In this document: in pieces, positions 1-10,621 of the stretch | Numbering within the stretch: position 1 is the first letter of the stretch | Layout: every line of letters begins with the position of its first letter | NCBI GenBank assembly: GCA_022340485.1 | Contig: JAJDNX010000004.1 | Span: forward strand, 1 to 32,644 | DNA from: Gammaproteobacteria bacterium | GTDB lineage: Bacteria > Pseudomonadota > Gammaproteobacteria > UBA9214 | Direction: 5' to 3' | Length of the DNA: 32,644 nucleotides | Program-made: the position numbers and the translations under genes | Notes under the pieces: generated by a model | Told to the model about the DNA's origin: nothing | Databases searched by the model: none | What the model saw: the letters and a program-made list of their open reading frames with translations, nothing else

Positions 1-1046
<1,046 letters not shown>

Positions 1047-1054
<8 letters not shown>

Positions 1055-2177
1055 GTAACACCTGCTCCAGTGCATTCAGAAAACGGTCATTCTCATCCGT
1101 GTGCCCGACCGTTACGCGCAGGTGCTCGTGCATGCCGTAATTTGCCACCGGACGCACAATCACACCCTGCTGAAGCAGCGCCTCGTAAACATCCGCCCCC
1201 GACCTGCCGGTATTGAAGCTTACAAAGTTGCCAACCGACTCTATATAGGAAAGACCGAGCGACTCGAATCCGGTAACCAGCTGTGCCATGCCTTCGCGGT
1301 TACGCCGAATACATTGCTGCAGGTAATCAACATCGTCCAGCGCAGCCAGTGCAACGGCCTGTGCCACGCTGTTGATATTGAATGGCTGCCGTACCCGGTT
1401 CAACAGAGCGGCGACCTCCGGGTGTGACAGCGCATAGCCAATCCGCAGACCGGCCAGGCCATAGGCCTTGGAAAAGGTACGGGTCACCATGAGGTTCGGA
1501 AAGCGTGCCAGCCAGGCGGAGGTATCCGGATAGCTGACCTGCTCGACATACTCGAAGTAGGCCTCGTCGACAACCACCATGACATGAGACGGCAAGGCCG
1601 CAATGAATGACTCGAGTTCAGCGCTTCCCAGCCAGGTGCCCGTTGGGTTATTGGGATTGGCAATAAACACCAGTCGCGTCTTCGGTCCGACCAGTTCGTA
1701 CATTGCCGCCAGATCATGGCCATAGGCCGTTCCGTGACAACCATCATGTGCCGGGGCAACACGTGCGGTAGCCCCCACGGCCTGCACGATGATCGGATAG
1801 ACTGCAAAGGCGTGTTGCGAGAACACTGCCTCATACCCCGGCGTCAGGAATACCCGTGCAATGATGTCGAGCACATCATTGGAGCCATTGCCCAGTGTAA
1901 TACACGCCGCATCAAGCTGATGCTTCAAGGCAAGTCTTTCTGCCAGCAGGTAGCTACTGCCTTCCGGGTAGCGGGAGAGGTCCTCGATAGCGGTCCTGGC
2001 TGCGGCAACCGCCAGTGGACTTGGACCAAACGGGTTTTCATTTGAAGCCAGCTTGATGGCATTGCGGATACCGTATTCGCGCTCCAGTGCCGCGACTGGC
2101 TTACCAGGCAGATACGGTTGCAGGGCACGGACGCCGGGGGCGGCCAGTTCCAGAAAACTGTCATTTCTTGTTGGCAT
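1047..2177 (-). CDS. hisC: Histidinol-phosphate / aromatic aminotransferase (HisC, class II-like)
   Basis: This PLP-dependent aminotransferase has 376 residues, the normal family length. The motif TRTFSKAYGLAGLRIGY places the Schiff-base lysine at about K237. ANPNNPTGT (about 173-181) and VVVDEAYFEY (about 201-210) are the usual PLP-contacting segments, and LASNENPFGPSP near residue 43 is the HisC N-terminal signature. It lies between pheA and tyrA rather than in a his operon. In this context the enzyme is generally taken to be a broad-specificity form that can also transaminate phenylpyruvate, hydroxyphenylpyruvate or prephenate. That wider specificity is inferred from gene order, not from a residue I can point to. 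No clear Shine-Dalgarno sequence precedes the ATG. Confidence 0.95.
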
Positions 2178-2273
2178 AAAAGCGATTTGTTAGTCCGTGT
2201 CTGCTAAACACTCCCGCACAGGAATTGCTGCAGTCGCAGGGGCGAAATGTAGCCACGAAGTTGTTTTTTCAAG

Positions 2274-3371
2274 CTAGATGACCGCCTTCGGGTAGGAACC
2301 CAGCACCTTTACGGCAAGGGCTTCCTGTTCGAGGTCCAGCAATGCGGCGGCAACATCTGCATCATCGCGATGACCGTCGACATCGATATAGAAGACATAT
2401 TCCCACATCGCCTGCCGTGAAGGGCGGGACTCGATACGCGTCATGCTGATGCCGTGCTGGGCAATCGGCTGCAGCATGGCATACAGGGCACCGGGCTTGT
2501 TGTTTACCGACACCAGCAGCGAGGTCTTGTCCCTGCCACTGGGCGGAGTAGCCTGTGGACCGATCACCAGGAAGCGGGTGGTATTGTCCGGCTGGTCCTC
2601 GATATTGCGCTCCTTAATTTTCAGGCTGTAGAGTTCGGCGGCCATGTCACTGGCAATGGCCGCGGCATTTTCCTCGTCCCGAACCAGGCGAGCAGCCTCG
2701 GCGTTACTGCCAACGGCAACATAGGCGGCACCCGGAAGATTTGCTTCCAGCCAACCTCGGCACTGTGCCAGAGCCTGCTGGTGCGCAAGTACCCGGGTCA
2801 CTTTCACATCCTCGTTGCTTACCAGCAGATGATGGTGGATACGTAACTCGACTTCGCCACAAATACTCAAACGTGACTGTTGAAACAGGTCCAGCGTGTG
2901 AGTGATTACGCCCTCAGTGGAGTTTTCTACCGGCACAACCCCGTAGTCGGCAGCACCGGCAGCCACCTCCCGAAAGACATCATCAAGAGTATCCAGTGCC
3001 AGTGTTTGCACAGAGTGCCCAAACTGCTTTAGCGCAGCCGCCTGAGTGAACGTTCCCTCGGGACCCAGATAGGCTATCGCGAGAGGTTTCTCCAGTGCCA
3101 GGCAGGCCGACATGATCTCCCGGAACAGTCGCACCATTTCCTCGGCCCGCAAGGGGCCGCTATTGCGTTCGCTGACACGGCGCAGAATAGCCGCCTCACG
3201 TTCTGGTCGGTAAAAATGGGTATCCTCGCCCTGCCCCGTCTTGACCTCGGCAATCTCTGCGGCACACTGGGCGCGCGCATTGATCAGCGTCTGGATCTGT
3301 TCATCCAGCGCATCGATTTTGGCTCGCAGCTTGTCTAGTTTTTTCTCGGGACTCATCTTGATCAACTGCAT
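2274..3371 (-). CDS. pheA: Bifunctional chorismate mutase / prephenate dehydratase (P-protein)
   Basis: This 365-residue P-protein converts chorismate to prephenate and then to phenylpyruvate. An AroQ-type helical chorismate mutase occupies about residues 5-95 (LDKLRAKIDALDEQI through the REIMSACLALE segment). The prephenate dehydratase part runs over about 96-275 and shows AYLGPEGTFTQAA, VPVENSTEGVITHTLDLF and DNTTRFLVIG; the Thr-Thr-Arg-Phe motif is catalytic in the family. A C-terminal ACT domain has KPGALYAML and TRIESRPS, matching the GAL and ESRP motifs that bind phenylalanine, so feedback inhibition is expected. Two starts are possible, 3371 and 3356; the first has a GGGGG about 7 nt upstream and is preferred weakly. 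The gene lies between serA and hisC. Confidence 0.96.
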   Translation of the reverse strand: MQLIKMSPEKKLDKLRAKIDALDEQIQTLINARAQCAAEIAEVKTGQGEDTHFYRPEREAAILRRVSERNSGPLRAEEMVRLFREIMSACLALEKPLAIAYLGPEGTFTQAAALKQFGHSVQTLALDTLDDVFREVAAGAADYGVVPVENSTEGVITHTLDLFQQSRLSICGEVELRIHHHLLVSNEDVKVTRVLAHQQALAQCRGWLEANLPGAAYVAVGSNAEAARLVRDEENAAAIASDMAAELYSLKIKERNIEDQPDNTTRFLVIGPQATPPSGRDKTSLLVSVNNKPGALYAMLQPIAQHGISMTRIESRPSRQAMWEYVFYIDVDGHRDDADVAAALLDLEQEALAVKVLGSYPKAVI

Positions 3372-3459
3372 TCAGTGCCCCCGCAGGTATGGCAAGGCAT
3401 TGCTACTAAGCATGAAAGCTCATTACCGCACAGGCACGTCGCTAAGAATCTTGCCAGGC

Positions 3460-4623
3460 CTACAGTGGCCGCACATTAAGAACACCTTTGATAGCCGCGA
3501 TTTCTTCCAGGCATGCGGGCTGGACCTCCGAGTCGACATCAACCAGTGTATAGGCCAGTTCGTTTCGCGATTTGTTTAACATATCGAGAATATTCAATCC
3601 GGAGTTCGCCATGCAGGTGGAAATCTGACCGAGCATATTCGGCACATTTTCGTTCACTACGGCAACGCGGTTATTCCCATTACGTGGCATCTGCATTTCC
3701 GGGAAGTTAACTGAATTCCTTACATTGCCGTTTTCAAGAAAATCACGCACTTCCTCAGCCACCATAACGGCACAATTTTCCTCGGCCTGCTGGGTAGAGG
3801 CACCCAGATGCGGCAGGGCCACAACACGCGGATGGTTTTTCAGCAGGTTACTCGGGAAATCGCAAACATAGGAGTACACCTTGCCGGCGTCGATTGCAGC
3901 GACCACCGCGTCATCGTCGACCACGCCATTACGCGAAAAGTTCAGGATCACCGCATTGTCCTTGATCAGCTTGAGACGTTCGGCATTGATCATGTTGCGG
4001 GTTGCATCGACCAGTGGCACATGAAACGTCACATAGTCTGCATGCGCCAGCAATTCCTCGACACTCGCGGCCTGTCGAACATCCGATGACATCTCCCAGG
4101 CACGCTTCACTGTAATATCCGGGTCAAAACCAATGACATTCATGCCCAGTGCCAGCGCCCCATTGGCAACCTGTACGCCTATTGCACCCAGGCCGATCAC
4201 GCCGAGTGTTTTCCCAGGCAGTTCAAAACCGACAAACTGTTTTTTCCCTGCCTCAACCGCCTTGTGGATCGTGGCATCGTCACCTTCAAGGGAGCGGGAA
4301 AAGTCCCATGCCTGACAGAGGTTCCTGGATGCCATCAACATCCCGGCTATCACCAGTTCTTTCACTGCATTGGCATTCGCACCCGGTGCATTGAAAACCG
4401 GGATACCGGCCTGGCTCATGCGCTCAACCGGGATATTGTTGACCCCGGCACCGGCACGACCAATCGCCTTGACCGATGCGGGCACTTCCATGTCGTGCAT
4501 ATTGAAGGAACGCAGCAGGATGGCGTCCGGGTGCTGGATCTCGGAGGCCACCTCGTAGGAGGTACGCGGAAAACGTTCCAGACCTAGAGGAGAAATATTA
4601 TTCAGAGTCAGAATCTTGTACAT
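3460..4623 (-). CDS. serA: D-3-phosphoglycerate dehydrogenase, short ACT-containing type
   Basis: This enzyme performs the first committed step of serine synthesis, NAD-dependent oxidation of 3-phosphoglycerate. It has 387 residues. The nucleotide-binding motif GLGAIG is at 144-149, the substrate/catalytic Arg is R231 in ILNFSRNGVVDD, and the catalytic His is H272 in LPHLGAST. A C-terminal ACT domain (about 317-387) suggests serine control. The position where E. coli SerA has its catalytic Glu reads VCDFPSNLLKNHP here, without a Glu; I recall this form in related short enzymes, so I do not treat it as inactivation. The next gene upstream is serC, which places the first two serine-pathway steps together. 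In Pseudomonas-type operons serA is absent from this position. Confidence 0.95.
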   Translation of the reverse strand: MYKILTLNNISPLGLERFPRTSYEVASEIQHPDAILLRSFNMHDMEVPASVKAIGRAGAGVNNIPVERMSQAGIPVFNAPGANANAVKELVIAGMLMASRNLCQAWDFSRSLEGDDATIHKAVEAGKKQFVGFELPGKTLGVIGLGAIGVQVANGALALGMNVIGFDPDITVKRAWEMSSDVRQAASVEELLAHADYVTFHVPLVDATRNMINAERLKLIKDNAVILNFSRNGVVDDDAVVAAIDAGKVYSYVCDFPSNLLKNHPRVVALPHLGASTQQAEENCAVMVAEEVRDFLENGNVRNSVNFPEMQMPRNGNNRVAVVNENVPNMLGQISTCMANSGLNILDMLNKSRNELAYTLVDVDSEVQPACLEEIAAIKGVLNVRPL

Positions 4624-4673
4624 TGTTGGGAAATCACTTGGTCATCAGAAATTGATCGGTGGTGCTTTGTCAC

Positions 4674-5756
4674 CTAGGCCTGGGTACGTTCGAATTCACC
4701 CATAAAGTCAATCAAGGCATCGACCCCTGCCTCGGGCATGGCATTATAGATGCTGGCACGCATGCCACCCACGGAGCGGTGCCCCTTCAGGTTGAGGAAC
4801 CCGGCTGTCTTGGCCTGGGAGAGAAACTCACTGTCGAGTCCGGGATCGGCAAGTGTAAATGGTACATTCATCCAGGAGCGGCATTCTGTATCAACCGGAC
4901 TGGTATAGAAATCAGAGCTGGCAATAGCGTCATACAGGCGTTTTGATTTACGCTGGTTTATGGCAGCCATTGCATCAAGTCCGCCCTGCTGTTTCAGCCA
5001 TTTGAATACCAGACCGGCGAGATACCAAGCAAAGGTTGGCGGGGTATTGAGCATGGAGCCGTTATCGGCATGCAGCTTGTAGTCAAACATGGAAGGCGTG
5101 CCGGCAATCGTCTCACCGAGCAGATCATCCCGGACGATCGCCACTGTCAGTCCGGCCGGGCCGATATTCTTCTGCGCCCCTGCGTAAATCACGCCGAAGC
5201 GTGAGACATCAATCGGACGGGACAGGATGGTCGAAGACATGTCCACCACCAGTGGCACATCACCCGTTTCCGGGACCCAGTGAAACTCAACCCCGCCGAT
5301 CGTTTCATTCGGTGTGTAATGCAAGTAGGCAGCATCGTCATTCAGTTTCCAGGTATCCAACGCAGGGATGCTGGTAAAGTTGCTGTCTTCCGATGATGCC
5401 ACCACGTTCACTTCGCAATAGCGCCGGGCCTCGGCAATTGCCTTTTTCGACCAGGCGCCGGTATTCACGTAGTCGGCCTGTTGCCTGTCTCGCAGCAGGT
5501 TCATTGGCACCATTGCAAACTGGCTGGTCGCACCACCCTGCAGAAACAACACCCGGTAATCTGCCGGGATAGACAATAGCTCTCTGAGGTCGGCTTCCGC
5601 CTGTTCGGCAATCGAGAGGTACTCTTTGCTGCGGTGACTCATTTCCATCACTGACATGCCGCTAGCGTGCCAGTCCAGTAACTCATCACGCGCCTGCTCC
5701 AGTACGGGCGCCGGCAACACTGCGGGTCCGGCGCTGAAATTGTAGATCTCGGACAT
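4674..5756 (-). CDS. serC: Phosphoserine aminotransferase
   Basis: SerC transaminates 3-phosphohydroxypyruvate to phosphoserine and also acts on the matching intermediate of pyridoxal phosphate synthesis. At 360 residues it has the usual length. It starts with [19 protein letters not shown], contains [18 protein letters not shown] (phosphate-binding region), and has the PLP lysine at K196 in [15 protein letters not shown]. The C-terminal [17 protein letters not shown] is a family signature. An AAGGG lies about 11 nt upstream of the ATG. It follows gyrA by 83 bp and precedes serA by 50 bp on the same strand, so it is probably read from the gyrA promoter, perhaps with additional internal initiation. 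Confidence 0.97.
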   Translation of the reverse strand: MSEIYNFSAGPAVLPAPVLEQARDELLDWHASGMSVMEMSHRSKEYLSIAEQAEADLRELLSIPADYRVLFLQGGATSQFAMVPMNLLRDRQQADYVNTGAWSKKAIAEARRYCEVNVVASSEDSNFTSIPALDTWKLNDDAAYLHYTPNETIGGVEFHWVPETGDVPLVVDMSSTILSRPIDVSRFGVIYAGAQKNIGPAGLTVAIVRDDLLGETIAGTPSMFDYKLHADNGSMLNTPPTFAWYLAGLVFKWLKQQGGLDAMAAINQRKSKRLYDAIASSDFYTSPVDTECRSWMNVPFTLADPGLDSEFLSQAKTAGFLNLKGHRSVGGMRASIYNAMPEAGVDALIDFMGEFERTQA

Positions 5757-5809
5757 GAATTTTCTAACCCTTAAAATTTCCTCTCGTGTTGGGAGGAAGT
5801 TCGTATAGA

Positions 5810-5827
5810 GGGGGTCGGTCTACCCCC
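5810..5827 (-). other. GC-rich hairpin between gyrA and serC
   Basis: GGGGGT at 5810-5815 and ACCCCC at 5822-5827 are perfect inverted copies around a 6-nt loop, 13 bp past the gyrA stop. No U-run follows in the direction of transcription, so it is not a classical intrinsic terminator. It could act as an RNA processing or 3'-end stabilising element that sets gyrA and serC at different levels, or it may be chance. Confidence 0.35.
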
Positions 5828-5839
5828 ACAGACTGAGCA

Positions 5840-8428
5840 TCATTGCTCAGGATCATCCGTGTCGGCTGCAAGCTCAACATGGTCACCAGTATCGCCATCA
5901 TCCTTGTCCTCGACGATACGCTCGATACCGACCAGAGTCTCGCCATTAACCAGGGTGATCAGACGTACACCCTGGGTATTCCTGCCCATGATGGAGATCT
6001 CGTTGACGCGGGTCCGCACCAGCGTCCCGCCGCTACTGATCAACATTACCTCATCATTGTCATCGGCTGGTACCGCACCGACGACGGCACCATTCCTTTC
6101 TGTCACCTGGATTGCGATCACACCCTGACCACCGCGTCCATAGAGCGGGTAGTCATCTGCCAGGGTGCGCTTGCCATAGCCGTTCTCTGTTGCGGTCAGT
6201 ACCGGGCTGTCACTGGCAATGATCAGTGAGATCACATGCTGGCCGGGTACTAGCTTGATGCCACGCACACCGCAGGCGGTGCGGCCCATGGCACGCACAT
6301 CATTCTCGCTGAAGCGAATCACCTTGCCGGCATTGCTGAACAGCATGATGTCACGCGTACCATCCGTGATTGCAACATCAATCAGGTAATCGCCGTCACG
6401 CAAGTCAATACCGATAATGCCATTGGCACGCTGCCGGGAAAAACTCGACAATGCGGTCTTCTTCACGGTACCCATCGCGGTGGCCATGAATACAAAGTGG
6501 TCTTCATCAAAGTCGCGAACCGGCAGTATTGCATTGATGCGTTCGTCCGCCTCCAGCGGTAACAGGTTCACGATCGGCTTGCCACGCGATATACGACTGG
6601 CCTGCGGCAACTCATAGACCTTCAGCCAGTAGACCTTGCCGCGACTGGAAAAACACAGAATGGTATCGTGGGTACTGGCGATGAAGAGCTTGTCAATAAA
6701 ATCTTCCTCCTTGACGCCAGCTGCACTCTTGCCACGACCGCCGCGGCGCTGTGCACGGTAATCAGACAGTGGCTGTGATTTCGCATAGCCGGCATGTGAC
6801 AGCGTCACCACCACGTCTTCCTCGGTGATCAGATCTTCCAGTGTCAGGTCGAGGTGGTCGGTGAGGATTTCGGTGCGGCGCTGATCGCCGAACTGGTCGC
6901 GCAGCGCTTCCAGTTCCTCGCGAATCACCTGCATCAGTCGATCCGGATTTTGCAGAATTGCCAGCAGTTCATTGATCAGATCGAGCAGTTCCCGGTATTC
7001 ATCAACGATCTTGCCTTGCTCCAGGCCGGTCAGCTGGTGCAGACGCAGATCAAGGATTGCCTGCGTCTGTGCCTCGGAGAGCCGGTAACCGTCTTCGACC
7101 AGTCCAAATCCGGCTTCCAGTTCCTCGGGACGCGAGGCATCGGCACCGGCCCGCTCCAGCATGCCGGTCACTGCACCCGGTTCCCAGCTGCGTTCCATCA
7201 GTGCCTGTTTGGCGACTGCGCGGTTCGGGGACGACTTGATGAGCCGGATGACTTCATCAATATTCGACAGTGCAACGGCCAGGCCTTCCAGGATATGGGC
7301 ACGCTGACGTGCCTTGCGCAAGTCGAACACTGTGCGCCGGGTAACGACATCACGGCGATGACGGACAAAGGCTTCCAGACACTGCTTCAGATTGAGCAAC
7401 TGCGGACGGCCATCGACCAGTGCAACCATGTTAATACCGAAGACACTCTGCAGCTGCGTGTGCTGATAAAGGTTATTCAGCACCACTTCGGCAACTTCAC
7501 CGCGCTTCAGGTCGACCACCATGCGCATGCCGTCCTTGTCCGACTCATCACGCAGGCCGGAGATACCCTCGATCTTTTTGTCCTTTACCAGCTCGGCGAT
7601 CTTCTCCAGCAATCGCGCCTTGTTGACCTGGTAAGGCAGTTCGGTGAACACCAGTTTCTGGCGGCCCTTGCTTTCATCACCCTCGACATGGTTGCGTGCG
7701 CGTATGTAGATGCGACCACGGCCGGTGCGGTAGGCCTCGTGTATCCCGCGTACACCATTAATGATACCGGCAGTCGGGAAATCCGGGCCTGGCACATGTT
7801 CCATCAGGCCGGCAATGTCGATATCCGGATTATCAATCAGCGCAAGACAGGCGTTGGTGATTTCTGTCAAGTTATGCGGCGGTATATTGGTCGCCATACC
7901 AACCGCAATCCCGGCAGAGCCGTTGACAAGCAGATTCGGCACCCGTGTCGGGAATACCGAGGGCTCATGCTCGGTTTCGTCGTAGTTGGCAACAAAATTG
8001 ACCGTTTCCTTCTCGATATCTGCGATCAGTTCATGCGCGATCCGTGACATGCGCACCTCGGTGTAGCGCATGGCGGCCGGTGAATCACCATCCACGGAAC
8101 CGAAGTTGCCCTGCCCGTCGACCAGCATGTAGCGCAGCGAGAAAGGTTGTGCCATGCGTACGATGGTGTCGTACACGGCCGTGTCACCGTGGGGGTGATA
8201 CTTACCGATGACGTCACCGACGATGCGTGCCGATTTCTTGTAGGGCTTGTTCCAGTCATTACCGAGTTCGCTCATTGCGAACAGGGCACGGCGGTGAACC
8301 GGTTTCAGGCCATCACGCACATCTGGCAGGGCTCGTCCCACAATCACACTCATGGCGTAATCGAGATAGGATTGTTTCATCTCGTCTTCGAGATTGACGG
8401 GCAGTATTTCTTTCGCGAAGTCACTCAT
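5840..8428 (-). CDS. gyrA: DNA gyrase subunit A
   Basis: GyrA cuts and rejoins DNA in the A2B2 gyrase complex that introduces negative supercoils. The protein has 862 residues, close to other gammaproteobacterial forms. Numbering matches E. coli in the N-terminal domain: the active-site tyrosine is Y122 in [10 protein letters not shown], and the quinolone-resistance region reads [10 protein letters not shown] with Thr83 and Asp87. Thr83 is the native residue in Pseudomonas aeruginosa, so it is not by itself a resistance mutation. The GyrA box QRRGGRG is at 560-566, ahead of the C-terminal beta-pinwheel, which marks gyrase rather than topoisomerase IV ParC. The tail is acidic ([10 protein letters not shown]). 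No clear Shine-Dalgarno is seen. It is the first gene of the gyrA-to-aroA run. Confidence 0.98.
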   Translation of the reverse strand: MSDFAKEILPVNLEDEMKQSYLDYAMSVIVGRALPDVRDGLKPVHRRALFAMSELGNDWNKPYKKSARIVGDVIGKYHPHGDTAVYDTIVRMAQPFSLRYMLVDGQGNFGSVDGDSPAAMRYTEVRMSRIAHELIADIEKETVNFVANYDETEHEPSVFPTRVPNLLVNGSAGIAVGMATNIPPHNLTEITNACLALIDNPDIDIAGLMEHVPGPDFPTAGIINGVRGIHEAYRTGRGRIYIRARNHVEGDESKGRQKLVFTELPYQVNKARLLEKIAELVKDKKIEGISGLRDESDKDGMRMVVDLKRGEVAEVVLNNLYQHTQLQSVFGINMVALVDGRPQLLNLKQCLEAFVRHRRDVVTRRTVFDLRKARQRAHILEGLAVALSNIDEVIRLIKSSPNRAVAKQALMERSWEPGAVTGMLERAGADASRPEELEAGFGLVEDGYRLSEAQTQAILDLRLHQLTGLEQGKIVDEYRELLDLINELLAILQNPDRLMQVIREELEALRDQFGDQRRTEILTDHLDLTLEDLITEEDVVVTLSHAGYAKSQPLSDYRAQRRGGRGKSAAGVKEEDFIDKLFIASTHDTILCFSSRGKVYWLKVYELPQASRISRGKPIVNLLPLEADERINAILPVRDFDEDHFVFMATAMGTVKKTALSSFSRQRANGIIGIDLRDGDYLIDVAITDGTRDIMLFSNAGKVIRFSENDVRAMGRTACGVRGIKLVPGQHVISLIIASDSPVLTATENGYGKRTLADDYPLYGRGGQGVIAIQVTERNGAVVGAVPADDNDEVMLISSGGTLVRTRVNEISIMGRNTQGVRLITLVNGETLVGIERIVEDKDDGDTGDHVELAADTDDPEQ

Positions 8429-8512
8429 TTGGCGGGGTAGTTAACATCCCTGTTCAGGTGGTTTCATGCCGCAAACCGCATCTGGCGGGGTCGACGGTGA
8501 TAAAGACGCGTC

Positions 8513-8541
8513 ATTTTAGCACAGCCGACTACCCCACTACA
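8513..8541 (-). promoter_or_regulatory. Probable gyrA promoter with extended -10
   Basis: On the minus strand TAAAAT (8513-8518) is preceded directly by TGC (8519-8521), an extended -10 element. A poor -35 match TGTAGT lies 17 bp further upstream (8536-8541). It is about 85 bp before the gyrA ATG, in the only sizeable gap between mtnA and gyrA. The assignment rests on sequence match and position alone. Confidence 0.5.
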
Positions 8542-8594
8542 CCCGCAAAATAAAGCTTTATGGCTTCACTCAGGCCGTCTAGCGGCTGTTGTCA

Positions 8595-9662
8595 TCAATT
8601 ATGGGACCCGGATCCGCCACCAGGCAGGTTGGCGTGGAAGGCCGCAAGTTTCTCCCGGTCGGGAGCGGTGATCACGCCTGCCTCTGTCACCAGGTAGTCC
8701 ACCAGTGTTGCCGGGGTCACGTCAAAAGCGGGATTCCACGCAGTGGCGCCATTGGCTGCAATTCGCCGTCCAGCCTGCTCAAGCACCTCCGCCTCGGGGC
8801 GCTGCTCGATAACTACCTGGCGGCCATCCGGCATCCCCATGTCCAGTGTTGACAAGGGTGCCACGACCATCATCTTGACGCCATGATAACGACACACCAC
8901 GGCCAACTGGTAGGTGCCGATCTTGTTGATCACATCGCCATTGGCGGCAACCCGGTCCGCACCGGTAATTACCCACTGTACTTGCTGCTTCTGCATCAGG
9001 AAGGCCGCTGCGTTATCGGTGATCAGGGTTACCGGGATGCCATCCCGAATCAGTTCCCAGGCCGTCAGTCGCGCGCCTTGCAGCCAGGGTCGCGTCTCGC
9101 CGGCGAACACCCTGGCCAGCTTGCCTGCTGCCCAGGTAGAGCGCACCACCCCCAGTGCCGTGCCATAACCACCGGTCGCCAGCGAGCCGGTATTGCAATA
9201 GGTCAGCACGGAATCACCTCTCTGGATAAGGCCTGCACCCTCTTCCCCCATCCTTATATTGGCATCGATATCCTCCTGGTGTATGCGCTTTGCCTCCCCC
9301 AGCAAGGCGGCGACCGGATCATCACCCGCACGGGACAAGCGCTGCTGCATACGCTCCAGTGCCCATACCAGATTGACCGCCGTTGGTCGGGCTTCCGAAA
9401 GTCGCTGTATATCCCGCATCAAGGGCGCATGCCAGTTACCTGGCGAAGCGCTTAAGTGTTGCTGCGCCGCCAGCACAACCGCATAGGCAGCGGTAATGCC
9501 GATGGCCGGCGCTCCGCGAACGACCATGTCGCGAATGGCATCTGCAACCGCGGTTGCCTCCTGATAGTCGAGATAAACCTCCTCATGGGGCAAACGGCGC
9601 TGATCGAGTAATTGCAGGCTGGAGCCGGTCCAGTGGATGGCTTGAATCGAAGATTTCATCAT
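8595..9662 (-). CDS. mtnA: S-methyl-5-thioribose-1-phosphate isomerase
   Basis: MtnA isomerises methylthioribose-1-phosphate to methylthioribulose-1-phosphate in the methionine salvage pathway. The 355-residue protein has the eIF2B-alpha-like fold signatures VVRGAPAIGITAAYA near residue 48, TYCNTGSLATGGYGTALG with the catalytic Cys at C156, and TGADRVAANGDVINKIGTYQ with the catalytic Asp at D236. The ATG at 9660-9662 is followed by a second ATG; neither has a clear Shine-Dalgarno. Its nearest metabolic partner in the window is mtaD at 10622 on the other strand, which suggests both serve methylthioadenosine recycling. It precedes gyrA on the same strand, as in Pseudomonas, but gyrA has a plausible promoter of its own. 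Confidence 0.96.
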   Translation of the reverse strand: MMKSSIQAIHWTGSSLQLLDQRRLPHEEVYLDYQEATAVADAIRDMVVRGAPAIGITAAYAVVLAAQQHLSASPGNWHAPLMRDIQRLSEARPTAVNLVWALERMQQRLSRAGDDPVAALLGEAKRIHQEDIDANIRMGEEGAGLIQRGDSVLTYCNTGSLATGGYGTALGVVRSTWAAGKLARVFAGETRPWLQGARLTAWELIRDGIPVTLITDNAAAFLMQKQQVQWVITGADRVAANGDVINKIGTYQLAVVCRYHGVKMMVVAPLSTLDMGMPDGRQVVIEQRPEAEVLEQAGRRIAANGATAWNPAFDVTPATLVDYLVTEAGVITAPDREKLAAFHANLPGGGSGSHN

Positions 9663-9665
9663 TAG

Positions 9666-9694
9666 TTGTAAGGCATTTAGTCAGTGTGTATAAT
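9666..9694 (+). promoter_or_regulatory. Sigma70-type promoter for the OmpA-domain gene
   Basis: TTGTAA (9666-9671) and a perfect TATAAT (9689-9694) are separated by exactly 17 bp. Transcription would begin near 9701, giving a leader of about 135 nt before the ATG at 9836. It starts just outside the divergent mtnA gene, so the two genes share this control region. Confidence 0.7.
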
Positions 9695-9835
9695 CTGAGG
9701 GAGGGTATTCTACTGATTCCATGTGAAAAAACAGTTGTTCGAGGGGCTAGCATAAGGACAAATTTACGTCTAGAATGCGTCCCCAGCAATGACACCTAAC
9801 CCCCTCAACTACCAACACCACAGGAGTGGCTATAA

Positions 9836-10471
9836 ATGAAAATTGATTATCGCATCGGAGGTCTGATCACCTCAATTGCAGCCGGCGTACTGTTTGCCAG
9901 CTCTGCACTCGCCTATGAAGGCGGTATGGCAAACGAAGGTTATGTCGGCGACTCAACTGGCATGAATGTCCGGGACAGCAGTGGCGACTGTGTCCGCACC
10001 AGTTCCTGGAAAGCCGAGGACATGACCGTAGAGTGCGGCGCTGAACCACCAGCACCTGAAGTAGTGTCTGCACCACCACCACCGCCACCACCGCCTGTTA
10101 TCATGTATGAAAAGACCACCATGTCTGCTACGACACTGTTTGATTTCGACAAGGCCGTACTGAAAGAAGAAGGTAAGGTTGCCCTGCATGAACTCGACGA
10201 TGAGATCAAGGCCAAGGGTGCCAAGGTTGTCGATATCGATGTCATCGGCCACACCGATAGTACCGGTCCCGAAGACTACAACTTGGACCTGTCCGTGCGA
10301 CGTGCCCAGGCCGTTGCTGACTACATCATTAGTGAGGGCATCGACGCCAGCATCATTGATGTCAGCGGCGAAGGCGAAAGCAACCCGATCGCCAGTAACG
10401 CTACCCGTGAAGGCCGTGCTGAAAACCGTCGTGTTGATATCCACGTAGGTGTAGAACAGCCTGCAAACTAA
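9836..10471 (+). CDS. Barrel-less OmpA-family periplasmic protein (RmpM-like)
   Basis: This 211-residue exported protein probably tethers the outer membrane to peptidoglycan. A signal peptide ends at about ALA26/Y27. Next come a short mature N-terminal stretch with GDCVRTSSW and a second Cys (C52 and C67, possibly a disulfide), a run of eight prolines (80-87), and an OmpA C-terminal domain over about 95-205. That domain shows TLFDFDKAVL, VIGHTDSTGPEDYN, LSVRRAQAVADYI and ENRRVDIHV, the peptidoglycan-binding signature. There is no room for the eight-stranded barrel of true OmpA, so the architecture resembles Neisseria RmpM (class 4 protein). AGGAG lies 9 nt upstream of the ATG. The strong promoter and terminator suggest an abundant single-gene transcript. 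It separates mtnA from mtaD with no evident functional link to either. Confidence 0.9.
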   Translation: MKIDYRIGGLITSIAAGVLFASSALAYEGGMANEGYVGDSTGMNVRDSSGDCVRTSSWKAEDMTVECGAEPPAPEVVSAPPPPPPPPVIMYEKTTMSATTLFDFDKAVLKEEGKVALHELDDEIKAKGAKVVDIDVIGHTDSTGPEDYNLDLSVRRAQAVADYIISEGIDASIIDVSGEGESNPIASNATREGRAENRRVDIHVGVEQPAN

Positions 10472-10495
10472 CTAACACGCACCCGCGTTACAAAC

Positions 10496-10530
10496 CCCAC
10501 CGTCCGCCTGTCGGCCGGTGGGTTTTTTTT
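10496..10530 (+). terminator. Intrinsic terminator of the OmpA-domain gene
   Basis: CCCACCG (10496-10502) and CGGTGGG (10516-10522) form a perfect 7-bp GC-rich stem, followed directly by eight Ts (10523-10530). It starts 25 bp past the stop codon. This is the clearest intrinsic terminator in the window. Confidence 0.92.
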
Positions 10531-10581
10531 GCCTGAAACCCTGCCAGCCGCAGCGGGCTATCTGCCATGAAGTGCCTTCGC

Positions 10582-10587
10582 TATACT
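10582..10587 (+). promoter_or_regulatory. Possible -10 box of mtaD
   Basis: TATACT lies 34 bp before the mtaD ATG and after the preceding terminator, which is the right place for a new promoter. No convincing -35 is seen. The surrounding GCTATACTTGC closely resembles GCTATACTCGC ahead of ubiG. Confidence 0.4.
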
Positions 10588-10621
10588 TGCGGCTGTGCCT
10601 GAAATTTTGCAGGACCCACGC

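Noticed and set aside
5778-5798. TTCCTC / GAGGAA inverted repeat ahead of serC
   Set aside because: A 6-bp stem with a 9-nt loop and no T-run; one arm is a purine stretch that may just be a ribosome-binding-like sequence.
6854-8047. Long open frame (397 codons) on the plus strand inside gyrA
   Set aside because: It is fully antisense to an intact gyrA and its translation shows no recognisable domain; such frames arise from codon bias.
7933-8428. Thr83 in GyrA as a quinolone-resistance change
   Set aside because: Thr is the wild-type residue at this position in several gammaproteobacteria including Pseudomonas aeruginosa, and Asp87 is intact.
8550-8561. ATAAAGCTTTAT palindrome after mtnA
   Set aside because: Too short and AT-rich to make a stable hairpin, and not followed by a U-run; not called as a terminator.
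10595-10621. GTG start 27 bp upstream of the mtaD ATG
   Set aside because: It has no Shine-Dalgarno and adds residues not typical of the family; the ATG has AGGA at a good distance.
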